This document shows positions 1 to 5,942 of a stretch of 6,019 nucleotides of DNA, piece by piece. Within the stretch, counting starts at the first letter, position 1. Every line of letters starts with the position of its first letter. The stretch lies in the NCBI GenBank assembly GCA_029057255.1, contig JAICZO010000038.1, forward strand, positions 1 through 6,019. The letters are read 5' to 3'. The stretch is from Muribaculaceae bacterium. Its GTDB lineage: Bacteria > Bacteroidota > Bacteroidia > Bacteroidales > Muribaculaceae. A program made the translations under genes and the position numbers. Under the pieces are notes generated by a model. It had not been told where the DNA came from, did not search any database, and saw nothing but the letters and a program-made list of their open reading frames with translations.

Positions 1-838
1 CCCACACGGCGAGGTTGAGGTAGACGAAGGCCGACTGCTGCTCGAGATAGTTGGTGAACTCGTTCCACGACCATATGGCGCCTCGGTCGTCGGCAGCAAA
101 CTCATGTTTCTTGCCGAGGCTCTTGCGTATGGCCTCCTCGGCGTCCTTGCCTTCCTCCTCGGTGGTCAGACCGTCGACAAAAGCCGTGAGCTTGTATGCC
201 TTGTCGTCGAAGCCCGACAGCGACTGCAGGGTGGTGTAGGGGATGTATGTGTCGGAGCGCCATTTGTGGTCGTATATGCCGACTACGGTCCAGCCGAGCC
301 CCATCGACTTGACGGTTTTGCCCACCGCCTCGTCCGGAGAGTCGAAGAGTGTCTTGGCGCTCTTCTCGTGCAGCACCATGACGCGGCGGCATTCGTCGAT
401 GTCGCGGTTGTTGATGAAGCGTCCTTTGGTCGGAGTGACTCTCGAATTCTTCGCGGCCTCGGGGAAGACTGCGTTCAGGCCGCCCGCCACATAGTCGCGC
501 GTCGAAATAATCTTGGCCGTGTCGACGTATCCGAATGCCATCACGCCGCTGACTTCCTTGACGTCGTGCTCGAGGGCATCTATGTCGCTGCCCTTGAGGT
601 TTATGCGGCGTCCTTCCTTATATCCCTTGAAGGGCTTCGACGTGAAGCCTCCGTACAGCTCGATGCTGTTGGCGCCGCTCTCGCCGAAGTTGCTCTCGAA
701 GGCGTTCACGACGCCGCGTGCCGCCCCAAGCAGGATGATGAGCATGAAGATGCCCCATGCCACGGCGATGCCCGTCAGGGCTGTGCGCAGACGGTTGTTG
801 CGCAGGCTCTGCGCTATCTCTCTTAAGAAGTCAAACAT
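1..838 (-). CDS. MacB-type ABC transporter permease (partial, N-terminal 279 residues)
   Basis: This open frame starts at ATG 838-836 and runs off the left window edge, so only the N-terminal part is present. The protein begins MFDFLREIAQSLRNNRLRT, an amphipathic lead-in, then one membrane helix at about residues 20-40 (around AVAWGIFMLIILLG). A long soluble extracytoplasmic region follows at about 45-270, as in the MacB_PCD domain. Hydrophobic residues resume at the edge (FVYLNLAVWG), probably the second helix; the family normally ends with three helices. In this family the permease does not carry substrate through the membrane itself. It transmits ATP-driven motion to a periplasmic adaptor and a TolC-like channel, exporting lipids, peptides or drugs from the periplasm. 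The start codon lies inside the end of the ATPase gene (8-nt overlap), which indicates translational coupling. The wording of the N-terminus is typical of Bacteroidota exporter operons. The substrate cannot be told. Confidence 0.9.
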   Translation of the reverse strand, partial: MFDFLREIAQSLRNNRLRTALTGIAVAWGIFMLIILLGAARGVVNAFESNFGESGANSIELYGGFTSKPFKGYKEGRRINLKGSDIDALEHDVKEVSGVMAFGYVDTAKIISTRDYVAGGLNAVFPEAAKNSRVTPTKGRFINNRDIDECRRVMVLHEKSAKTLFDSPDEAVGKTVKSMGLGWTVVGIYDHKWRSDTYIPYTTLQSLSGFDDKAYKLTAFVDGLTTEEEGKDAEEAIRKSLGKKHEFAADDRGAIWSWNEFTNYLEQQSAFVYLNLAVW

Positions 839-1502
839 CGCTGTCGGATATTCTGCCGTCGACGATGCGTATGATGCGGTTTGTCGCCGCGCCCACGCCC
901 GGGTCGTGCGTTACGATGACTATGGTCATGCCCTCGGCGTTGAGCTGCCTGAACACTTCCATCACTTCCTTCGATGTATGCGAGTCGAGTGCGCCTGTAG
1001 GCTCGTCGGCGAGGATTATCGACGGCCGTGTCACGAGAGCTCTTGCTATCGCCACGCGCTGCTTCTGACCGCCCGACATCTCGCCCGGCAGATGATGCGC
1101 GCGGTCGGCGATGCCCATCCTCTCGAGCTGCTCCATGGCGAGGGCGTTGCGTTTCTTGCGCGGTACGCCCTGATAGTAGAGCGGCAGGGCTACGTTCTCG
1201 AGGGCGTTCTTGTAGTTGATGAGATTGAACGACTGGAAGACGAAGCCTATCATGCGGTTGCGCAGCTCTGCGGCACGGTTTTCGCTGAGGTCGCGGATGA
1301 GGACGCCGTCGAGCATATACTCGCCGGTATCGTAGTTGTCAAGTATGCCGAGGATGTTTAGCAGGGTTGACTTGCCTGAGCCAGACGCGCCCATGATAGA
1401 GACCAGCTCACCGCGGGCTATATCCAGGTTTATGTCTTTGAGGACATGCAGCGGTACTGCTCCCGGATATGTTTTGTTGACGTTGCGTAATGTGATTATC
1501 AT
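831..1502 (-). CDS. ABC transporter ATP-binding protein, MacB/LolD type
   Basis: This is a complete 223-aa cytoplasmic ATPase that powers the adjacent permease. All nucleotide-binding motifs are present: Walker A GASGSGKST at 38-46, Q-loop VFQSFNL with Q90, signature MSGGQKQR at 142-149 (Met replaces the usual Leu), Walker B IILADEP at 162-168 with catalytic E167, D-loop GALDS at 170-174, and H-loop H199 in VTHD. The length and the opening IITLRNVNKTYPG are usual for the stand-alone ATPases of the MacB/LolD/FtsE group (COG1136). The ATG at 1502-1500 is preceded by a run of A residues rather than a Shine-Dalgarno, as is common in Bacteroidota. The gene is first in the operon: the permease starts within its last codons and a promoter lies about 50 nt upstream. 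The family assignment is secure. Whether it exports lipoproteins, antimicrobials or other molecules is not visible. Confidence 0.95.
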   Translation of the reverse strand: MIITLRNVNKTYPGAVPLHVLKDINLDIARGELVSIMGASGSGKSTLLNILGILDNYDTGEYMLDGVLIRDLSENRAAELRNRMIGFVFQSFNLINYKNALENVALPLYYQGVPRKKRNALAMEQLERMGIADRAHHLPGEMSGGQKQRVAIARALVTRPSIILADEPTGALDSHTSKEVMEVFRQLNAEGMTIVIVTHDPGVGAATNRIIRIVDGRISDSDV

Positions 1503-1552
1503 TTTTTTCAGATTGTAGATGTTTTTGCATTATATGACGTGCGTCGGGTGCT

Positions 1553-1585
1553 AAAAGTTACATATATATCGTAAAAATTTACAAA
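1553..1585 (-). promoter_or_regulatory. Bacteroidota-type promoter of the ABC exporter operon
   Basis: On the minus strand TTTG (1585-1582) is followed after 21 nt by TAACTTTT (1560-1553). This fits the Bacteroidota primary-sigma consensus TTTG ... TAnnTTTG with one mismatch at the last base. Transcription would start near 1547, giving a leader of about 45 nt before the ATPase ATG. The spacer contains the short inverted repeat GTAAA-AA-TTTAC (1571-1582), a possible operator. Confidence 0.6.
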
Positions 1586-1821
1586 AAATGTTTCGTTTGC
1601 GGGCGTTGCGGTGCATGAATGTGCAGAGAATGAGCATAATACACTCTAATGTAAACAAAAGTTAACGAGGCTTGTGTGTATCAAAGACGGGCCTGCGGGT
1701 ATAACACTGACAAAATGAAAGCAGAATGATGCGGGCGCGTCAGTTTGCTGTCAAAATCCTCGAGATGCGACAATGTGGACGTAAATAATGTTAAAACATC
1801 GTCTTTTTACTCGAAATTTGC
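1586..1821. other. Intergenic region without a supported gene
   Basis: This is the left part of the 585-nt gap between the exporter ATPase and the AlbA_2/HATPase gene. No reading frame here has a convincing start, length or recognisable protein. Apart from the weak minus-strand promoter match at 1656-1685, I see no terminator hairpin, tandem repeat or tRNA. The base composition is mixed, with short GC-rich patches around 1690-1740. Confidence 0.5.
1656..1685 (-). promoter_or_regulatory. Possible second, upstream promoter for the ABC operon
   Basis: The minus strand has TTTG at 1685-1682, a 17-nt spacer, then TAACTTTT at 1664-1657 followed by G. The -7 element resembles the one at 1560-1553 but the spacer is short. 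It could be a tandem promoter for the exporter or a chance match. Confidence 0.25.
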
Positions 1822-1851
1822 TTGCAGACTCGGCAAAAAGCCTTAACTTTG
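1822..1851 (+). promoter_or_regulatory. Bacteroidota-type promoter of a candidate small RNA
   Basis: TTG (1822-1824) is followed after 19 nt by a perfect TAnnTTTG element, TAACTTTG, at 1844-1851. A TTTG at 1817-1820 with a 23-nt spacer is an alternative -33 element. Transcription would begin around 1857, which is 33 nt before a strong terminator hairpin. Confidence 0.65.
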
Positions 1852-1856
1852 CATCG

Positions 1857-1919
1857 TGTTTTTCATGGTATAGATTTAAGGTTAACTGGATTGGTTGTCG
1901 GGAGACAATCAATTTTTTT
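1857..1919 (+). ncRNA. Candidate small RNA or attenuated leader, about 63 nt
   Basis: A good promoter (1822-1851) and an intrinsic terminator (1890-1919) enclose only about 63 transcribed bases. There is no room for a protein and no start codon with a useful frame. The unpaired 5' half contains an AT-rich stretch including GATTTAAGGTTAAC (1873-1886), and the 3' half is the terminator stem. The organisation is that described for the Bacteroidales-1 RNA class: Bacteroidota promoter, short body, terminator. The body also reminds me of recurrent short Bacteroides leaders. I cannot run a covariance search, so family membership is only a suggestion. The unit could act in trans as a small RNA. It could also be a conditional leader whose read-through reaches the gene at 2088, although that gene has its own promoter. 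The exact start is inferred from promoter spacing. Confidence 0.5.
1890..1919 (+). terminator. Intrinsic terminator of the candidate small RNA
   Basis: A 10-bp stem pairs ATTGGTTGTC (1890-1899) with GACAATCAAT (1904-1913), with one G-U wobble. It is closed by a GGGA tetraloop of GNRA type (1900-1903) and runs directly into seven T residues (1913-1919). Confidence 0.85.
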
Positions 1920-1945
1920 GTATATACATCCCCACTTACAGAAAA

Positions 1946-1973
1946 CTAATAATTGTTTTTGTAATATTATTAG
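1946..1973. repeat. AT-rich 8-bp perfect inverted repeat, possible operator
   Basis: CTAATAAT (1946-1953) and ATTATTAG (1966-1973) are perfect reverse complements separated by 12 nt. The stem is too AT-rich and lacks the position for a terminator. It lies 21 nt upstream of the -33 element of the promoter for the gene at 2088, where an activator or autoregulator site could sit. No binding protein can be named, and chance is not excluded in such AT-rich DNA. Confidence 0.3.
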
Positions 1974-1994
1974 CTCTTATCATTGGAAACTGTG

Positions 1995-2024
1995 TTGTTC
2001 CTCCAAAATAATTATGTACTTTTG
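1995..2024 (+). promoter_or_regulatory. Bacteroidota-type promoter of the AlbA_2/HATPase gene
   Basis: TTG (1995-1997), a 19-nt spacer, and a perfect TAnnTTTG element, TACTTTTG (2017-2024). Transcription would start near 2030, giving a leader of about 58 nt. The ATG at 2088 has no well-spaced Shine-Dalgarno: GGAGA at 2066-2070 is 17 nt away. That is normal for this phylum. Confidence 0.7.
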
Positions 2025-2087
2025 TGTGAATTAGGTCTTTTTAGTAACTCAAGGTTGCAGAAGCCGGAGAATGTATAAAGAATAGTT

Positions 2088-3725
2088 ATGGAACTACACG
2101 AATGTCAAATACTTGATCTAAAATCGATTCGCAAGTTAGATTCTGATAAAGGAATAAAAGATCTTGCGCTGTCCTGTGTTGCGTTTGCCAATTCAAAAGG
2201 AGGTGAGCTATATATCGGATTTGAGGATCTGACGCACGCTCCGCTTGAAGGGCAGAGAATAAGTGAAGAAAAGCATAATGATGCTTTGAAACGCCTCAAA
2301 GGTAATTGCTATAATGTTGCGATGGAGTCTTCGGGAATTCTTGCTACTGAAGCTGGGGAAGAATATTTTGTCATTAAGGTATTCCCTTCGGTAAATACTT
2401 TTGCATCAACATCTGACGGACGCTACTATATAAGAGTCGCGGACCAAAACGTTCCTATGCGGAGCGAAGATTTTCAACGGTTGGCTTATGAAAAAGAAGA
2501 ATATCTTTGGGAGACGGTTAAAACGCGCAGTCATGTTGAAGATATTCCTATAGAGCGGATTCACGCTTTGTGTGAGTCTATACGCGCTTCGGAAAGAGTA
2601 AAGAAGCATATCAAGCAAATGTCAGATGTTGAAATCATGGAGAACTATATGCTCACAGATGAAGGTGCACTGACTAATCTTGGAGTGTTGTGGCTTGGAG
2701 ATTCAAACCAAAGAAACCGTCTGGTCTATCCAATAACAGTCCAATACATCGTTTATGATAGTCGTGAGCAAAAAATCAGGAAGGTTGACTGGCATGAGAA
2801 TATGCTCAATCCGGAGCAGCTGTTGCTTGAGATAGAAGAACAGGCAACTGAACTCAGATACTCCTTTGATGTGCAGGTTGGATTGTTTCGTAAACCGGTA
2901 CATCATTATAACCCTAAAGTTATCAGGGAATTGCTTATCAATGCTTTTGCTCATAAAAGCTATGCTATCTCCGGAGATATATTGATTGAGGTCTATACAG
3001 ATCGTTTTGAAATATCCAGTCCTGGTAGCTTGCCGCTTGGTGTTACTAAGGACAATATATTGCATCAGCGTATAAGACGTAACCCCCATCTTATTAGACT
3101 GCTTAGCGACTTGTGTCTGATGGAAGGAGAAGGGTCGGGTTATGACCTTATTTATGAGCTTAATGCGATGGATGCTAAACAGATGCCCGTGCTCGAATCA
3201 GATTTCAACAGTGTGAAGGTAACGCAATATTCTGCAATCCAGAATATGGCTTTGCTGCCTCTGTTTGATTATGTTAATAACAGTTATCCGTCGCTGACTC
3301 AAAAGAATCTCATTGCTTTTGGCCTTATTGCAATAAACGAGAAGATATATTCAACGGATTTAACTCGCTTGCTGCAGTTGTCAGAAAACGCTCGTCTGCG
3401 TAGCTATGTCGATAATCTGCTTGGATTGGAACTGATTATTTCAAGAGGTGTAAAGAAGGGAACTCAGTATGTGGTTAATCCTCGGTTGATAGATGGTGTT
3501 AGGCTAAATATTCCGACAACATTGAAGACGATTGAGCCTCATCGGCTCAAAGCATTGATTGAGGAGGATTTGAGGTTGCATCCTGACAGTATGATAAGTG
3601 AAATTGCTTCTCGTTTGCCTGATGTTGAGCGTAAGGATATACAGCGCTGGGTTTACAATATGGCTCGCAGTGGTGAGTTGACTACAAATGGAGGGAAAAG
3701 CAGTCGGCGTTATTCATTGGTATAA
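2088..3725 (+). CDS. AlbA_2/Schlafen-type and HATPase_c_4 domain protein (COG2865-like)
   Basis: This 545-aa soluble protein has no signal peptide or membrane segment. Residues about 5-125 look like the AlbA_2 (Schlafen AlbA) nucleic-acid-binding domain: the lead ECQILDLK stands for the usual E..xLEFK, then a helix and AFANSKGGELYIGFED (32-47). Residues about 278-370 match HATPase_c_4 of RecG-like regulators: RELLINAFAHKSY (280-292) with N-box N285 and H289, then FEISSPGSLP (307-316), RRNPHLIRLL (330-339) and the EGSGYDLIYEL turn (from 348). Two segments after it, about 407-467 and 486-545, look like winged helices. Such proteins are often annotated as putative transcriptional regulators or ATP-binding proteins, and some relatives sit in defence islands; the biochemical role is unsettled. 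The gene stands alone with its own promoter and terminator. It is clearly more AT-rich than its neighbours, which suggests transfer. Domain calls are confident; the function is not. Confidence 0.9.
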   Translation: MELHECQILDLKSIRKLDSDKGIKDLALSCVAFANSKGGELYIGFEDLTHAPLEGQRISEEKHNDALKRLKGNCYNVAMESSGILATEAGEEYFVIKVFPSVNTFASTSDGRYYIRVADQNVPMRSEDFQRLAYEKEEYLWETVKTRSHVEDIPIERIHALCESIRASERVKKHIKQMSDVEIMENYMLTDEGALTNLGVLWLGDSNQRNRLVYPITVQYIVYDSREQKIRKVDWHENMLNPEQLLLEIEEQATELRYSFDVQVGLFRKPVHHYNPKVIRELLINAFAHKSYAISGDILIEVYTDRFEISSPGSLPLGVTKDNILHQRIRRNPHLIRLLSDLCLMEGEGSGYDLIYELNAMDAKQMPVLESDFNSVKVTQYSAIQNMALLPLFDYVNNSYPSLTQKNLIAFGLIAINEKIYSTDLTRLLQLSENARLRSYVDNLLGLELIISRGVKKGTQYVVNPRLIDGVRLNIPTTLKTIEPHRLKALIEEDLRLHPDSMISEIASRLPDVERKDIQRWVYNMARSGELTTNGGKSSRRYSLV

Positions 3726-3746
3726 AAAAAATGGATTTTAAAAGAT

Positions 3747-3829
3747 AAACGAATAGCGCTCGGCTTAAGATGCTGAGCGAGTGCTTGTTGGCTTTTTTTA
3801 TTTGTATTTGTTAACAAAAACGAATAGCG
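3747..3829. repeat. Direct repeat of 12 bp (AAACGAATAGCG) flanking the terminator region
   Basis: The word AAACGAATAGCG occurs at 3747-3758 and again at 3818-3829, 71 bp apart in the same orientation, on either side of the terminator of the AlbA_2/HATPase gene. No coding sequence lies between. It may mark a small duplication or a rearrangement junction at the edge of the AT-rich block. I did not find a third copy at the left edge of that block. Confidence 0.5.
3757..3799 (+). terminator. Probable terminator of the AlbA_2/HATPase gene
   Basis: An 8-bp stem, CGCTCGGC (3757-3764) with GCTGAGCG (3772-3779), has a 7-nt loop, and seven T residues lie at 3793-3799. The T-run is 13 nt after the stem, so this is not a textbook arrangement. 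A longer fold pairing AGCGCTC (3756-3761 region) with GAGTGCT (3779-3785 region) brings the stem closer to it. It begins about 30 nt after the stop codon. Confidence 0.5.
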
Positions 3830-3846
3830 GGGCTATTGGAAATAGA

Positions 3847-3887
3847 CACAAAAGAGCCGGCTCCGATGCGAGGCCGGCTCTTTTGTG
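3847..3887. terminator. Strong bidirectional intrinsic terminator
   Basis: A perfect 15-bp inverted repeat (arms 3847-3861 and 3873-3887) encloses an 11-nt loop. The GC core GAGCCGGC/GCCGGCTC is flanked by A4 on one side and T4 on the other, so it can stop transcription in both directions. It lies 13 nt past the stop codon of the minus-strand gene ending at 3900 and would also catch read-through from the plus-strand gene ending at 3725. Confidence 0.9.
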
Positions 3888-3899
3888 GCTGTGTCGGTC

Positions 3900-5264
3900 T
3901 TAGAGGCTGTGACCGAGGGTGGGGTTGCTTCTGAATCTGATGCGCTTCACTTCGGGAGTGCTTGTCTCGGCGCTCTCGTATACCGGCGGGTAGAATGACC
4001 ACTCTGTGTCTTCGAAGGGACATACGTTGACACGCACGGTGGTGCTGTTACCGGACTTGTCGAGGGCATAGACGAGGATGGAGTACCACTTCTCGTTGTT
4101 GAGCCCGGAGGCCGAGAATACGTATTCGCCGAATTTGTTTATGGTCTCGGTGATGTCGGTGGCATCGCCGGCGGTTGCTATTTCGCTGAGCTTCATGTTG
4201 CTGTTGAGGGCGTCGTCGACGTCATTCTCTTCGAGCAGGCGTACGGTTGCCTTGGTGACGTTGCTCGGATTGATTTCGAATGTTGCCGATACAGCGCCGT
4301 CGGTCTTGCTCTTGGAGATGACGGTGATATCGGGGCCTTTGGTCTTGATTTCCTCTTCCACGTCGACGTCGAGGCGTATGTCCTTGTAGTCGCCTGCGGC
4401 GTTATACGCGCGTGCGAACATCACATATTCGCCGCTGCCGTTGAGCGCCCATGTGGAGTTGGGTACGCCGTCGATGAAGTCGCCCGAGTCCTGGAGGAAC
4501 GAGAGGTTCCAGGCCTGGCCGAATGTACCCATGAGGAAGTCGAGGCCGTATACCTGCACGTAGATGTTCATCTGGCTGCGTGCACCCCAGCATGTGCGGA
4601 CGTAGTATACGTCGTCGCTGCCGGTGAAATCGATCTGTGCTCCGTATTGGCTTGTGGTGCCGCTGAATGTGCAGTTGAAGTCAATGTCGGCTTTTGCGGG
4701 CGCGAGGGTGGAGAACTCGGTGTATACGAAGTTCTCGAGCGGAGTCTGGTCGAGGTAGTCGACTTCCCATGCGCAGAGGTAGTATTTGGTGCCGGGGATG
4801 ACCGAAAAGCGGTTGACGACGTTTGCCGAGCCGGTGCCGTCGTCCTTGAAATCTTTCTGCTTGAATGACTGCGAGCCTATGCCGACGTATGCGTTCTGTC
4901 CCAGTGCGTATTTGAGGACGATGACCTTGTCTTCGTCGGGCAGCAGGTCGAAGTTTGCCTTGAAGACTTCGTTGGCCGTGAGCTGTGCGTCGTAGTCGGA
5001 TATTATGTTGTGAGCGTAGGCTATCAGCGGGTTTACGGTGTTGATGGTGTATGCCACTTCGTTCTTTTTGATGTCGTCCATCTCGAGGGTTATGTTGTTG
5101 TCGGAGACGCCCTCGGGGAGGGTGAAGGTGGCATAGTCGACTTCGTCGATGTGGTATTTGCCTACGACGTGGTTGTCTTTGATGAGGTACATGGTGTCGC
5201 CGTCGGCGAAGGCACCGAAGCAAGATGCGGTTATGGCTGCGGCCGCGAGTATCTGTTTCAACAT
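3900..5264 (-). CDS. Exported hypothetical protein with Fn3/Ig-like beta modules
   Basis: This 454-aa protein starts with a signal peptide: MLKQ, a hydrophobic stretch to residue 19, and probable signal peptidase I cleavage at AFA20-D21. Cys15 in TASC is a weak lipobox alternative, so a lipoprotein is not fully excluded. Residues 24-47 (around MYLIKDNHVVGKYHIDEVDY) form a short strand-turn-strand element also seen in the neighbouring protein. The rest reads as three beta-sandwich-like stretches, about 70-188, 190-300 and 307-425. Each is rich in alternating hydrophobics and closes with phrases such as YYLCAWEVDY, YVMFARAYN and YSILVYALDKSGN, typical of Fn3/Ig-like strands. No catalytic motif or clear type IX sorting tail is visible. 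It lies 15 nt after the gene for a 163-aa exported protein, hence an operon, and ends at a strong terminator. I do not recognise a named family. A surface or periplasmic role is inferred. Confidence 0.85.
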   Translation of the reverse strand: MLKQILAAAAITASCFGAFADGDTMYLIKDNHVVGKYHIDEVDYATFTLPEGVSDNNITLEMDDIKKNEVAYTINTVNPLIAYAHNIISDYDAQLTANEVFKANFDLLPDEDKVIVLKYALGQNAYVGIGSQSFKQKDFKDDGTGSANVVNRFSVIPGTKYYLCAWEVDYLDQTPLENFVYTEFSTLAPAKADIDFNCTFSGTTSQYGAQIDFTGSDDVYYVRTCWGARSQMNIYVQVYGLDFLMGTFGQAWNLSFLQDSGDFIDGVPNSTWALNGSGEYVMFARAYNAAGDYKDIRLDVDVEEEIKTKGPDITVISKSKTDGAVSATFEINPSNVTKATVRLLEENDVDDALNSNMKLSEIATAGDATDITETINKFGEYVFSASGLNNEKWYSILVYALDKSGNSTTVRVNVCPFEDTEWSFYPPVYESAETSTPEVKRIRFRSNPTLGHSL

Positions 5265-5279
5265 ATTATCTGTCTTGTT

Positions 5280-5771
5280 TTACTGTTTTACTACTTTTAC
5301 TGATTTGCCTGCGGCATTGACTATGCAGATGCCTGCTTTAGCTCTGCTGATGTCGAGAGTGGCTATGCCTTCGCTGTCGGCTTGGCATGATGCTATATGT
5401 CGACCGTCGGTGTCGAAGACTTCGACTTTGTCGCCGGGCTTGAGTCCTGCCGCGCTGACGGGGCCTTCGGTCACTGACGGCCATACGGCGATGCAGCCCC
5501 GGCGCTCGGCGAGCATCGACTTGACAGCGGTGTTGTCCGCGCCGATGAGGATGCGGTCGATGCCGCTGTGTCCGTGCTCGGAAGAAGTGCCGTCAGCCTT
5601 GTGGATTCTGATTCCGGCAGGCTCGATGTCGATGCGCCTGATGTCATTCAGAGCCACGACAGTCCGGTCGCCGTCCTTGCCGACTACTACCACAGCCTTG
5701 TCCGCGCGGGCCTGTACGGCTGCGGTCGCAAGCATAAGAAAGGCAAGGCATAGCTTGAGATGTTTCTTCAT
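5280..5771 (-). CDS. Small exported protein with Por/T9SS-like C-terminal tail
   Basis: The ATG at 5771-5769 is preferred over an in-frame TTG two codons upstream, because it gives the classic MKK signal-peptide start. The product has 163 residues. The signal peptide is MKKHLKLCLAFLMLATAAVQ and a little more, with cleavage near A21 or A23. Residues 26-49 (VVVVGKDG ... LNDIRRIDI) and 53-76 (GIRIHKADG ... GIDRILI) look like two copies of a strand-KDG-strand-xxIxxI module of about 24 residues. Residues 93-163 resemble a type IX secretion C-terminal domain: WP near the start for the usual YPNP, GDKVEVFDTDGRHIAS (113-128), LDISRAKAGICIV (139-151), and the final KSVKVVKQ. If that system exists in the host, the protein would be exported through the outer membrane or anchored on the surface. 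It is first in a two-gene operon. No enzymatic motif is seen and the function is unknown. Confidence 0.85.
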   Translation of the reverse strand: MKKHLKLCLAFLMLATAAVQARADKAVVVVGKDGDRTVVALNDIRRIDIEPAGIRIHKADGTSSEHGHSGIDRILIGADNTAVKSMLAERRGCIAVWPSVTEGPVSAAGLKPGDKVEVFDTDGRHIASCQADSEGIATLDISRAKAGICIVNAAGKSVKVVKQ

Positions 5772-5813
5772 ATTCAACTATTTAACAAATTTGGAATGAT
5801 GGGTTTATGATTG

Positions 5814-5845
5814 CAAATATATATATAAAAGATTAAACGGCCAAA
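5814..5845 (-). promoter_or_regulatory. Bacteroidota-type promoter of the exported-protein operon
   Basis: On the minus strand TTTG (5845-5842) is followed after 20 nt by a perfect TAnnTTTG element, TATATTTG (5821-5814). Transcription would begin near 5808 and leave a leader of about 37 nt before the ATG at 5771. A second -7-like TACTTTTG at 5876-5869 lacks a convincing -33 partner. Confidence 0.7.
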
Positions 5846-5885
5846 AAATTATTCCAAAGCAGCAAATGCAAAAGTATGTTAAAAA

Positions 5886-5917
5886 TTTGGTGGAATTAAA
5901 ATTAAGCAGTAACTTTG
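5886..5917 (+). promoter_or_regulatory. Bacteroidota-type promoter of the tRNA-Arg gene
   Basis: TTTG (5886-5889), a 20-nt spacer, and a perfect TAnnTTTG element, TAACTTTG (5910-5917), end 25 nt before the mature tRNA. This leaves a short 5' leader for RNase P to remove. The promoter is divergent from that of the exported-protein operon. Confidence 0.75.
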
Positions 5918-5942
5918 CACCGCATTAGGCAAAAAGCCTTAC

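Noticed and set aside
104..1361. Long plus-strand open frames opposite the exporter genes (104-826 and 513-1361)
   Set aside because: They are antisense shadows of the GC-rich permease and ATPase genes, whose minus-strand frames show full family motifs.
1822..2034. Plus-strand 70-codon open frame
   Set aside because: It begins with TTG inside a promoter and runs straight through a strong terminator hairpin and a second promoter. The protein is not recognisable.
2071..2085. Four-codon open frame ATG TAT AAA GAA TAG just before the 2088 start, as a regulatory uORF
   Set aside because: The only purine-rich site (GGAGA) abuts its ATG with no spacing, so it is unlikely to be translated.
2703..3089. 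Minus-strand 128-codon open frame
   Set aside because: It lies wholly antisense to the HATPase region of the 545-aa protein, which is clearly coding. It has no promoter or family features.
4681..5223. Minus-strand 180-codon arginine- and histidine-rich frame
   Set aside because: It is an out-of-frame reading of the 454-aa exported protein gene. The composition is typical of a GC-rich shadow.
5260..5280. A Shine-Dalgarno between the two exported-protein genes
   Set aside because: The 15-nt gap has no AGGAGG-like sequence at proper spacing; weak sites are normal in this phylum.
5772..5777. TTG start two codons upstream of the 163-aa protein
   Set aside because: The ATG at 5771 gives a standard MKK signal-peptide start; nothing favours the TTG.
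5869..5876. Additional -7-like TACTTTTG on the minus strand
   Set aside because: No TTTG or TTG at a proper distance upstream. The site at 5814-5845 is complete and closer to the gene.
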